From NCBI RefSeq assembly GCF_022201045.2, contig NC_068558.1:51439501-51503500 (forward strand): 64,000 nucleotides of DNA, in the 5' to 3' direction. The notes below the pieces were generated by a model. That model was not told where the DNA came from. It saw nothing but the letters and a program-made list of their open reading frames with translations, and did not search any database. The translations under genes and the position numbers were made by a program. Positions 1-11,426 of this stretch are shown here, piece after piece; within the stretch, counting starts at the first letter, position 1, and every line of letters starts with the position of its first letter. Source of the stretch: Citrus sinensis (Eukaryota > Streptophyta > Magnoliopsida > Sapindales > Rutaceae).

Positions 1-426
1 TAAATATTCTTCAATGAGTAATGTTCGGGGGTGAAATTGCTCTCGTTACATTTGCAACATGAAAATATGCCTTATAGAAAATTGACAGACCTAATTTAAT
101 GGCTGTATTTTAAGGATCATGATTCTCTCATGATCTGATCATATTCTAAGCAAACCAATTAATTATTGATTGGTTGTTAATAAATAAATAAGAATAAAAG
201 AAGTTAAATCTTACCCATACACTACTACTAAAAGACACATGGCAGAAGATATTTAAAAGATCAGTATAACTCAGATCAGGAGAGAATCATGTTCCGTATT
301 TTAAAGTCCTTTAACTTTTAGGGTTCGGCCCTTATTGTTTATTTTATTATCATTTTGGCCACATAAATGGTTTTACCGGACGAAATTAATTTCATTTGAA
401 TTACATTCACGACAACTGCGAAATAA

Positions 427-460
<34 letters not shown>

Positions 461-3400
461 AAGTTTTTTTTTTTGGATTACAAACGGAAAACAAATTATA
501 TTCCTATTTTTGGATTTTCAAAATATTAATTGAAGGCCTTATAAACTCACTTACTTTTTGCATTTTTAATCCGCTCAACTTCCTTTTGACAAGATTAGAT
601 AATTCCGTGATTAGTTCATAGCTTCAACATTTAGGAAACGTTGTGTGTATATTATTATTGTGAGGATAAAAATCTCATCTTTAGTAGTCACAAATTTTTG
701 AAGGGATATTATCAAATACCAACTAATATTTTTTGATACATCATTTTACTACTAAGATTTTCTGACAACTAAATTTTATTGTATAATGTTTCAGTTATAA
801 TCATTTAACCATCAAATAGTTAAATTGGTTTAAAAAATGATGACATTTCAAGAGTATTTAAGGTAGCTCAATTTGATAAATTTAAACAGCTCTAGGATTG
901 GCAACGGGACAGACAATCTAGGATTTATCGATCTAGATCCACAACAACTATGTCTCGAACATTAAATTATTGACAAAAAATATCTCGATCCTGGCCCGTT
1001 TGGGATCCCCGATTACCCTAACGATATGAATTTTTTGTTACACGATATAGATTATGTCATAAATGATATGTTATAACCAATATGTTATGTATATTATTTA
1101 TCAAAACGACTTGTCATATACGTATGACCGACATATTATATCTATGTGATTTTAAAACCGGCTTGTCATATGTTTTTGAAAACCCAAATTTCAATACAAT
1201 TAGGATTCCAATTGAGATTTTCAAACATTGCAAGTTCCCTCCCGAATAGTGAATCAGGACAAATTTGATTTGAATACCGACCTGAATAGTAAATTGGAAT
1301 AAAATTTTGTACTGAATCCTGTTCCAAATGGATTGGGATCCTAAATCCTAATCGAAATTCGAGGAATACTGCCAACCCTAAACACTAAACAGTAGTATTG
1401 ATTTTATAGAAAACGGAAAAGGCATGTAGTATTTTGATAATTTCCCAACGAGCAAGGTGATAAATTGATAATTTTTGAATAAAATATTACAATTATTTAG
1501 GATTATTAAATTAAATTTTGTAATTGACATGTACTTATTAATTGACTTAAATAGCTAAACACAAATGTTAAATATCTTAATATTTGCAACTAAGTAAAAT
1601 AATTATTTATTTTTACTAAATTCATTATTATAATTGATTTGTATTTTTTAAAAGTAATATTAATATTAATATTAATATAGCATTAGCTTCTTATGTCATT
1701 TATTTTTAAAAGTTTTAACATTGAAAATATTTGATTTTATAGATCTTTGATTTTTGGAAATTATTGTTACTTTAGAGAACAAAATTATTTCTCTACACAT
1801 GCAAATAGTTTAAGAGGTAAAATACTCTTTTAACAAAAATCCTGTTAGGTATTCTTTTATTTTTAGACTACTGTAATATATGTGTCGATTGTAATAATAT
1901 ATGTACATAACATATAGATATATGTATGTAGGTAGAAATGTATGCATGCATTAAGCATGGATGTCACTTTCCATCATTATGCACCGTAATAAGTAATTCT
2001 AAAAATGAAATATTAGTAAAAAAATCACATACATTTTTTATTTTTTTACATTTTATTCATAAAAATGTAAGTAGGAAAAATTCGACAAGATGGTGCATTA
2101 AATGAGCATTGTCGGTGGACATGGGTCGTGGGGCCCAAGTTGCGTGAGAATATAAAAAGGAAGAGGGCACCTCCGAGCTCCGGCACATGGGTAGCGTCAA
2201 GCATTGGAGACCGCTCCATTGTATTATTACATAAATTACGATTCGTAGGTTTACTTCAAATTTTCGAAAAAAAAATTCAGAAAATAATATGGAAGTGCCA
2301 GAAGACATAATCGCTTGCACTATGCCACCATCTAACAAATATTATTAGTGCGAATAACTAATATAACTTTTTATTGATTCTGGACTAAAGATCAATACTA
2401 ATATAACTTGTATTGATTTTGATTAAAAAAATTAATAAGCATATGGTTTATATTGGTCCCGGATTATAAATCAATAGCCATGTGGTGATTTATACAAAAA
2501 GATTGGAGCAAACTAATAATGATCAAACCCAAAAATATTAACAATAAGTAGTAAGTGATTACTAATAAAATCAGATTAGTGAGAACTCATGTCCAAACAA
2601 AAATGATTATTGAATCTAACATCATAAAATCAAACGAACTAAACAAATGGTAGAGACTGAGATCTAGATTGAAATTTCCACAAATTCGACAATTTTCCGT
2701 CCATAATTAGAAGCTAAAAGGATCGAGAAAAATGTCTTTTGGCTAATTTTTCAAAACAAACACTGACTTGCGCGTCGGATTACCTTTTATACGTACAAGC
2801 CTGGATGCAATTCGTGGAATTTTTTCAGAGATAACACTTCACTTTCAAAGTTCTTGAGGTAAACGAGTATAATTTTCTGATTCTTTGTTCTCTAATTGCT
2901 TTGATTACAAGTGAAAGTTTCAAGGACCTTCAATATACAAAGGTGGTTTGTTTGAAAAATGTTAAAATTTTCTGAAATGAATGACACGACAATAAACAGG
3001 CTGGATTAGTATTTAAAATTATTGACACCCATAATAACTGGATTGGATTCAAATTGACTTAAATTCGACGGGAACAAATTTTCGCGACCTGTTTGTTTTG
3101 CCAGATTGGTGTGTAAATAAAAAGCTAATTAGTGCCGGTTTTGTTGTCTACATAGCGCAAATGATTACACATGTTTTTCACGATTGCTTCTGATCTTTAA
3201 CAATGTTTCAGACAAGAAATCATAATTAATAAAAAGTATTAAATAAATATTAACGTTTCTTTTTTACTCGAAAGGAAAAAAAGCAACAAAGGCATGGTTG
3301 AGATGATTTTCACATTTTGATCGCAGCGAACAACAAATACAAAGTAATTTCGATGATAGAACCGACTTTCGAGCGAGAAAGTGTAAATGTCAATCAAGGC

Positions 3401-4300
3401 GCCTTTTCTCTTTCCGGAAGTTCAATTAAGGCGTTTATCATTGGATGTTGCATTTCCATTGCAAATTTAACGGATTACAAAGCTAGACGTCGCCGTTTGG
3501 TTGGGTTGGTCGATCGAACAACTCCACTCATATTTTAAAAGAGAAAAAACTGTCTTAACTCAAATTTAAAATAAAAAATTAAAACTCTTATAATATTTTT
3601 GTGGGAGTTTAAGCCACTACCCTCACTGTTACGAGGGAGTGATTCTATTCACAGTCGAGTGGTTAACAAACCCAACATAATTACCGCATCTTAAACTTGT
3701 TAGTTTTGCATAAAATTTTTAATTCAATACTGTTCCAGTATCAAAAGTTTATTAAAATTGACAGGACAACTCTGTGACTGAAATGATTAACCACCATGTC
3801 CTTAAAAATTATTGGTTCAAGACTTCAAGTCTTCTTTTAGATATGAAAATTTATTTATATGTTATTTTCTCAGTTTCTGATTTCTGAAATGGATCCATCT
3901 TTAATAAGTGGAGATAAATTTCAACAATTTTAAATTGCAACAAACCTATATCATATTATACTAATAAGCATATTTGTAATTGTATTATCTAATATAATAT
4001 TAAGAAAAAAAACATATAAAAGTAATAAAAAAAATTTTCATCACAAGAAAATTAAAATAGTACTACACATTTTAAATTTTTTTGATCTTGAACAAGATAT
4101 GACATTTAATGACATATTATAATTACTTTACTTAAATCTTATTAAAAATTATCATCCATTTAAAAAGTGACATATTTCATACCACATTATTTATGATGAA
4201 ATTTAAAATTTAAGAGAATCCTCCTAAATAAAGGGGTGGAGCAACTGCCCCAAATGGATCCATAATCTAGCAAAACAAAGTAATTGTGGAAGTCAATGAA
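1..4300. other. AT-rich intergenic region, no gene recognised
   Basis: This stretch is AT-rich with only short chance reading frames. It contains a CT/TA dinucleotide run near 428-460. Near 2150 there is a TATA-like element (tataaaaagg) inside a somewhat GC-richer patch (2120-2220), but no conserved protein follows it. I looked on the minus strand for the missing 3' exons of the CCT1 copy that ends at 4317 and saw none. Confidence 0.5.
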
Positions 4301-4316
4301 TGGAGTAAGAATATAC

Positions 4317-7300
4317 CATGGTTGCACCAGTTGCCTTGCCAATGCGTCGCATATCCTCCTTCAGAACACATCTAATAGCAATAGCCCCAGCCTCCACAAA
4401 GTGCTGGGAGGAAATAGAAGAAAAAACATATTATAATTTTGAAAAAACTAGGCTCACACACAAGTTACTCACAGGATAAACAATGAGCAAAAAATAAGGC
4501 ACACAAGTATAGCAATCCAATCGTATGGTCATCCAGAGCATACTGTTAGACCACCTATTCGTTTTACTTATTCTAGAAGAAAGATTGGAACCATGTGAGG
4601 GATTAGTGGGTCAGTTATAAAAGGATATTTAAGTAATAATTAATAAGGGGGTTAGTCAGTTATTGATGTATGTCTGTATTCAGTTTCTGATGGGTTAGTC
4701 AGTTACTGATGTCTGTCTGTATTCAGTTATTTGTGTTCAGTTATGAGGGCATCCTAAGGGATTCTTATAGGGTAAGGAGAGTCAGAAGAGGGTGTGTATC
4801 AATTTGTTGAGAGCCTTGCTCTTGGGAGAGAATCCAGGACTCTCGAAATTCCTGGAAGTGTTGTAAGGTGTTTTATCCGCTGTTTTCACAATAAAAACTG
4901 ATCTGGAGTATATTTCCAGATTTCATAAATTTACCAAGTGTAACACTTACTCAAGCAAAAAGTCACTGATTTCACAATTCTCATAGATATTACATTTCCC
5001 ATAACATTATCAATTTTGCAGGCAGAAATAGTTCATTTGAAAATAATTCTTGATACAACACCACAAAGCTACAGGCATGATATTCGCAACTGCTAAGTAT
5101 ATAACAAAAAATAGTCACACAGCTAGGCAAGGCATAGCCAAACAAAGTGGGAAAAATTAAAATCAGAAAGGCTTGCCTTCTGTGCCATATCATCAATGCC
5201 TTTTGTTGTCAGAACAACATTGGCTCCAGCTTTCAGAAGTTTCTCAATACGTTCTTTCACCATATCAGCTTCTCTGTGAAGGAATCTGTATCATTAGAGA
5301 CAGATTAAGTGATTTTAATATTGAATTGTAAGTATTATATATGAATTTCCCTTTGATATATTCCAGAACATCAAAAGGAAACATTATATACGAGAAGTTT
5401 AACTATCCATTAAGGAAAGGCAAATTAAACAAAACAACTGTAACTATAACTCGACTGCTGCTTGAAGACAAGATACAGTATTCACAAGCAAAGGGAACAA
5501 TAACCAAAGTAACTGAACCATCCAAGCTATTTGCAGTTCAGACACCTCAATTTTTTTTCCAGTCTTGCACAGTCCAGCCATAAGTCCATAGTTGTTTCTT
5601 TCTAACCTGATAAGACAATCTTCAGTTTTATTATAATGGTTAAATAATGGAGGGATAGACCACACTATCACCATGCATTCTCCAAATATCTATACATATA
5701 AGCAAAACCAATCAAACTGGCTGTAATCAGATGTTACATGTTTTAGTAGAGTGAGCAGCAAATTAGAAACAAGGTTGTGAAGTACAACCAATTCTCAGAT
5801 CACCTTTGACAAATTTTCTCAAGCTCTCTGGGATTGGTAACTAAGACTTGGACACCCAATTGTATTTTTGTCTTCTGGAGATTAAAGTCAAGACAGGCAA
5901 TTCTTGGAGGGGCAACTCTCAGAGGCATTCCCTGAGCAGCACGACCAGTGTTAAGAGCATACCCATTTAGCAAGTAGCTATCTATGGCACTTTTCACATG
6001 TGCTTTCAAAATATTGATCCCCTGGAATGTGCAGAAAGCAACTACAGTACTATAACTTTTGCAATCAAAGCAACACCCATATATATATAAAACCACTAGT
6101 AAAATAATGGAAAAGGGAACTCCAAGAAAAGTTATTTAACACATCTTTCAATCCCATAATGATAATAGGATCAATATACAAGGTTCTTACAGGCAATATA
6201 TTTGAACAATCAAAAAATACAAATCTTAATTGGGTAGTTGACTTCCCTTTGTTGATTAGTCATCTTTACCGACTGAACTGTATCTACCAACCTAGACAGA
6301 AATTAAAACATTAATTACAATTAAAATAAGTAATAGATAATAGAGATTAATGTTTCTTTCTTTTCTTTTCGGTTAAGATAAGATATTGATAGATGTTGCA
6401 GTAATCAATTCAGTGTTGGGGAAATACAGCATAATGGCAAGCAGGATTAAGGTGTGAGACGAATATGAACATATATCAATGAAAATCCATATTTTTGGGA
6501 CAAAGGCACACCAAATTAGCAAAGAAGTCGTTGTCACCACCAACTTCGAGGACATGCTTGTCTTGGCACAATTTACTAAAGAATCTTTTCCAAGCTTCTC
6601 TACCTGTTAAAAAAAAAACCAAAAAAGACACTAACCAATGAAACAAAGACTAGAATGCTTGATTATCAAAAGAATACATCAGTATTTGACCGCTTATCAG
6701 AAATTTAGATCGAATACCAGAGACTTACCTTCACAACCAATGTTTCTTCAACATATTTGCATGCTGTCCATATAATTAAAAAAGTGAGGAAATATGGAGG
6801 AAAAAGGATGAGTGAAACAAGAGTTACCCACTCTGTATCCACTGATAATAGATGTTGGGTGAATCTTATTCCTCACCAGATCATTTGCCCTCTGCAATAA
6901 GTAAGATGGAATAATAGATTACCGAGTCTGCATACTCCGATATCATAAATTTCCTACTAATCCATAAGAGTTTAAAGCTGAGAATGTAGACATGTATTGG
7001 CATCTAGAAACAAACTAGCTTCAATTACCTTCAGCATCTCTGCAGCAACAATAACCACTGATGTTGTTCCATCCCCAACTTCCCTATCTTGAAGCTCAGC
7101 CAACTCCACAAGTACCTGACTCCTCAGAAAAGAAAAATCAAACATGAGGAAGGTATGAAGAGATCAGAATCATAGCAAACGGATACACACAAATGTATAT
7201 AGATACAAAGAGAAAAATGTAAGTATATCCACCTTCGCAGCTGGATGCTCAATTTCTAACATCTTGAGAATTGTAGCACCATCGTTAGTTATTTTTACAT

Positions 7301-7940
7301 CACCAATGTCATCAAACAAGCATCTGCAATTAATCCAAAAAAAATAAAAAAGTGTTAGGCATATTTTAAGCAAACAATTTGAATTCAAGAAATACGAACT
7401 TGATTTGTCTTCCCCTTTCCTAAAAACTTAGAAGGAATATGATGCAAAAATAACTTTCACTACCCTAACCTGATACTACCAGCACCAATGAAATCCACTT
7501 CATGATGATCGAATGGGGGCAAATATAAATCAAAGAAGAAAAAATCACACGTTTTATGTGTTTCAAATGATTCTATAGACTCATTAAGCTCAACTAAGCT
7601 ATCCACAGTTCTTGTATTTCCACAACTAATTCAAATTGAAACTTCTACAATATCTACAAAGCACAGTGTGAAAGAAACAGAAATGTAAATGCAGTAACAT
7701 GTCGAGTCCAACAGGACCAAGCGATGATTTAACAATGTTAGCGACTGCTCGACGCGCCACCACTATATATGCACAAATAAACAAAGCACACAAACACTTC
7801 AGTGGAAACTTCAAAGAAAATGAACAATATTTGTTTAATCTTGAACAGAGAGAGCGAAGGCGAATACCGTTTTGAGTGCGAACATCTTGGCCGGACTGGT
7901 GTTCACCTCGGGTATCAGGCGTTTGCGATAAAATAGTCAT
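4317..7940 (-). pseudogene. CCT1: CCT1 (TCP-1 alpha chaperonin subunit) copy, 11 exons, 3'-truncated
   Basis: Eleven exons of the cytosolic chaperonin subunit alpha can be placed: 7940-7868, 7762-7699, 7323-7233, 7115-7029, 6891-6828, 6763-6729, 6603-6512, 6291-6225, 6021-5804, 5273-5177 and 4403-4317. Family landmarks are legible: [55 protein letters not shown] and EKLLKAGANVVLTTKGIDD. CCT1 is an ATP-dependent ring subunit that folds actin and tubulin. This copy stops in the apical domain; the C-terminal half of a roughly 545-residue protein is absent. Other damage includes substitutions at the invariant K-M after GLD (now I-C), about four residues lost at the exon 5/6 join, a 4-base loss in exon 7 offset by one extra base in exon 8, and the donor of exon 8 reading AT instead of GT. 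Introns are retained, so this is a duplicated or truncated gene, not a processed copy. A solo LTR lies in the intron between exons 10 and 11. Confidence 0.88.
4554..4945. mobile_element. Solo LTR (392 bp) in a CCT1-copy intron
   Basis: The segment starts TGTTAG and ends GTGTAACA, the usual TG...CA limits of an LTR. It contains a TATA-like ataaaagg near 4618 and an ataaaa signal near 4892. It is flanked by catac (4549-4553) and cttac (4946-4950), a 5-bp target duplication with one mismatch. No internal retroelement coding sequence is present, so it is best read as a solo LTR left by recombination. Superfamily is not determined. Confidence 0.65.
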
Positions 7941-8370
7941 TTTCTGATTCACGAAAAATAAAAAAGCAGAGTGGACGGAGTTGAGTGTGCGTAGGAACTA
8001 GAAATTGGAGAACGTGTCTCGAATCTTCGAAGAAACACGACTTTGGAGCGCAATAAGTACGAGGAATAAAGGGTTTCAATTTTAAGAAGGCACGCAAGTT
8101 AAATTATAAAGGTAATTTTAACAAAATTTTTAATTAGTTATTATTCTTTAGGAAAATGTTATTTTTCCCGAGTTAAACTCTGAATTAAACTAAAATGGCG
8201 CCGTTTTGGTTTCTTTTTCTTTTTTTTTTTCCTTTTTGCTTGCATGAAACGTAGTTGTTTCAGCCTAGTAAAAACAAAACCAATTAAAGCAGAAAAAACG
8301 CAGAGAAACAGTTGTTGTATGAACTGAGAAAAACGTTAAATCTTTAAGCTCTTCCTCTTCAATTCACCAC

Positions 8371-8710
8371 ACCTGAGTGAAATGCATAATCTTTAAGCTC
8401 TTATATGGTGGGAGTTTTGAAGCAATTTTAAGAGGGGCGGACTACCCTGTGCGGAATGATAATATCAGTTTGACAATGACGGTTTTATCCTTTAATAAAG
8501 AGGTGGTGTTAACTGGAGGTTTCCAATATGAGTTCCGGCCGATTAGAGGCTTGAATATGTCGGTAAATGCCAACTTAAATAGCTAGAATATGGGACAAGT
8601 ATGTATAAAGTTGAATAGCTTTGCACACATGGAAATTGCTCTGCTTGAAGTCTTCTAAATTTTCAGGGGCCTTTTACATAGAAAGGCAACTGAAAAACAG
8701 AAGCACAGAG
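8371..8710 (+). pseudogene. Toc159-family GTPase M-domain, 3' fragment with stops
   Basis: The + frame reads YGGSFEAILRGADYPVRND, then TMTVLSFNKEVVLTGGFQYE and FRPIRGLNMSVNANLNS. After an in-frame TAG at 8584 it continues NMGQVCIKLNS, MEIALLEVF, a TAA at 8657, then IFRGLLHRKATEKQK. This order matches the C-terminal membrane (M) domain of Toc159-family outer-envelope import receptors, probably nearest the Toc90 type. The GTPase domain is absent and two stop codons interrupt the frame, so this is a dead gene fragment. No promoter or upstream exons are visible. Confidence 0.72.
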
Positions 8711-8719
8711 GCATTGGAG

Positions 8720-9230
8720 ACATGATAAGTTTTCATACTTCTTCAGGTTTTGAAATTCTCTCATTGGCTCAGAGAGGAAAAAATGAAGAAACTAGTTTTG
8801 TGGCGACCGTTCCAGATTTTTTTCACCTTAATTTTATTAGATAATTTTCAGATTGTGGCAGATAAAGCTAGATAGATACGTCTATTAATGCTCAAAAGCA
8901 ATAATCTATGATTCATTTTGACATCAGCATTTAGTAAACAATATGGCTGCCACATTGACGGTGACCGTGCCTGCGCGAATGGCAGATTGTTTAAGAGGAA
9001 ATTTCAGAGGAGAAAACAAATGGCAGATTTGTTTAAGAGGAAATTTCCTTGATTTGGATCTTAAACAAAACGAACAAAACGAAGAGGAGAGGAAGACAGA
9101 AAACGAATAGGAGAGGAACATTTGCTTTTGCTAGGGTGAAATGGTAGCGTTTCATGAAGAAGAAGAAACGACGTCGTTTTGTTTTAGCTTTCGGGTTTGA
9201 CTCGGGGTAAATAACATAACTCTATTTTTT
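8720..9230. other. Intergenic sequence with a small local duplication
   Basis: No gene is seen. A short duplication is present: 'tggcagatttgtttaagaggaaatttc' type sequence occurs twice near 8981-9010 and 9020-9047. The remainder looks like ordinary AT-rich spacer. Confidence 0.4.
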
Positions 9231-9231
9231 T

Positions 9232-9552
9232 AAAGTAGACAAACAATAGACTTTTTTTTCAATCTAAATTTATCATTCTTTTATTAGTTTTTTTTTAGTG
9301 TGGTTGCCATTTTTTTTCTTTTCATGTGAACATACTTTAAAACCGCGAAGTTTAAAAGGGTTGGTTTTTAACTCTCTTAAATCATATAGTTTTATAGTTC
9401 ATTCAATAACTAATTTTTTTAAATCATACGGTTTAAAAATGTGTCCACATAAAAAAAATGCACTTGAGAATGAATTTTCTTTTATTGAAAAGAAAAGGTT
9501 TTAAATATATAACCGATGGCTATGTACTCTTTTTCAAAGTAGACAAACAATA
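9232..9552. repeat. 287-bp segment flanked by 17-bp perfect direct repeats
   Basis: The sequence aaagtagacaaacaata occurs at 9232-9248 and again at 9536-9552. The segment between begins with a poly-T run (9252-9259), which on the minus strand would be a 3' poly-A tail. This is the footprint expected of a small retroposon inserted in minus orientation with a 17-bp target duplication. The insert has no recognisable coding content. A related but diverged version of the flank (gatagacaatagac followed by T-run and aatctaa) occurs at 13741. Confidence 0.45.
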
Positions 9553-10009
9553 TTACTTTCAAAAACAAAACAACCAATAGGCTTTTAAAAAAAATATGAA
9601 AATATAGCTTTCATTGATTAGAATTTGGAAATAACGACATAATTTAAGGCGGGAAAGATCCCTGCCACATTATAGGGTTTTCAAAATCTAAAGCTTTCTT
9701 GGTTAAAGAGTGAGCTATGACATTACATTCTCTTGGTATATGATGAATTGAAAACTGATTGAATCTCTGAATGCTTTTTTGAATGTCTACAATTATCCAA
9801 GAGATTTCTGTTATGTTGTCTTTCTTGCTCAAAATTAAATCCCCCACTTCTTGTGAGTCTGATTCTATGATCGTTGGAGAGTACCTTGCATTCTCAGCAA
9901 TCTTGATATCGAAGTTTACAGCTTCAGCTTCCATGTGAGTATTGCTGAGTTGGAACATAGATCTTTGCACTGTAGCTGCCACTACCTCTCCATTTGAGTC
10001 TCTTACAAC

Positions 10010-11426
10010 TAGGGGTGGGCATGAGTTGGTTTGGGTTGGATTTTAAGTCAACCCAAACCAAACCATAAAAATTTAGATCAAACCCAAACCAACCCAAATA
10101 TTTTTAACTTAACCCAAACCAAACCATTTGGGTTTGGTTTGGGTTTGGTTTGAATTTTATTATCAAAATAATTTTTATTTTAATAAAATTTAATTATATC
10201 AAAATTATAATAATTATTAATTGTTATTAATTATTAAATTGATATTAAAATATGAAAAAAATATAGTGGATAAAAATTATAAATTTTACAATAACTTAAT
10301 CATTGAATTAAAGAATACTATAAAATCAAAATAAAGTTTAATCACAAAAATTATTATTTCTCAATAAATAAAAACGTACACTTTAATAATAAACTTTCAC
10401 AAACATGACATTAACAATTTAATAATAAATTTTGCCACTTGTTATTTATTATGCAATATTTGTTTTTATTTGTCGTTTTGGTAGTTTTGCGTTATGTTGT
10501 CTACTTATATGCTTAATTTTAGGGAGATTGCCACTTTCCCCCATACAGTAATCAATATATATCATTTTTCCCCCTTCTGTTTTTATAATGGCCAAAACCC
10601 CCCCTAATAGTATAAGTTTACAATATTACCCTTATTTTCAACTACTCTTTTATTTATATTTATTATAAATTAAATAAATCACATGAATAGAAACTAAATA
10701 AAAAATAAAACATTAAAAATAAGAAATATATGTTTTGATATGAACAAAAAAATTAATAATAAAAATTTTTTATACTTATTTATTTTGTGAAAATTTTCTT
10801 ATAATAAATATATAAGAAAATTATTAGTAAAATGATAAATAAGAAAACTTGAATGACAAATAAAAATTTATTATAAGATAAATAATAAAATATTTTACCT
10901 ATACTTTTTACATTTAATTTTAAAATATTACAAAATGTTTATTATAAGAAAATGTTCACAAAATAAATAATTACAAGAAAAAATTTTATTATTAATTTTT
11001 TTGCTCATATCAAAACATATATTTCTTGTTTTAATACTTAATTTTTTATTTAGTTTCTATTCATGTAATTTTTGTAAATAAGAAAAAAATTTATGTTATT
11101 TACAATAATATTTATTTAATTTAAAGTTATTTTTACTGTTTTTTTCATTTTCTAACTATTGACAATTGATCACGCCGCAAAAAATTTAACAGTGGCCTTT
11201 CACTTATTTGTGTTTATTTATTTTGTTTTCATTTATTTTATTTGAAAAATTTGAGTGTTGGGGTTTTGTTCATAACCCATGGGTAAACCATACCCAAACC
11301 CATAATGAAATGGTTTTCTATATAAAACTCACATCTAACCCATTTTCATGATTTACCCAACCCAAACCATTTAATTTGGTTTGAGTTTGGGTAAACCCAT
11401 GGGTCGTGGGTTTATGCCCACCCCTA
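10010..11426. mobile_element. Non-autonomous hAT element (1,417 bp) inserted in the LINE
   Basis: The ends are perfect 12-bp inverted repeats: taggggtgggca at 10010 and tgcccaccccta ending at 11426. They are flanked by an exact 8-bp target duplication, cttacaac (10002-10009 and 11427-11434), the hAT hallmark. Removing the element and one duplication rejoins the LINE RNase H frame exactly, giving GVVVRDSNG. Subterminal regions are rich in aacccaaacc/ggtttgggtt motifs on both sides, typical of transposase-binding repeats. No transposase is encoded. Confidence 0.93.
10681..11066. repeat. Long imperfect inverted repeat (foldback) inside the hAT element
   Basis: The left arm (10681 to about 10810) begins acatgaatagaaactaaata. 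The right arm (about 10936-11066) is its reverse complement with scattered mismatches, including a shared gaaatatatgttttgatatg segment. The arms are roughly 130 bp around a short AT-rich loop. A second inverted-repeat element nested in the hAT element would explain it, but I could not fix its outer ends. Confidence 0.65.
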
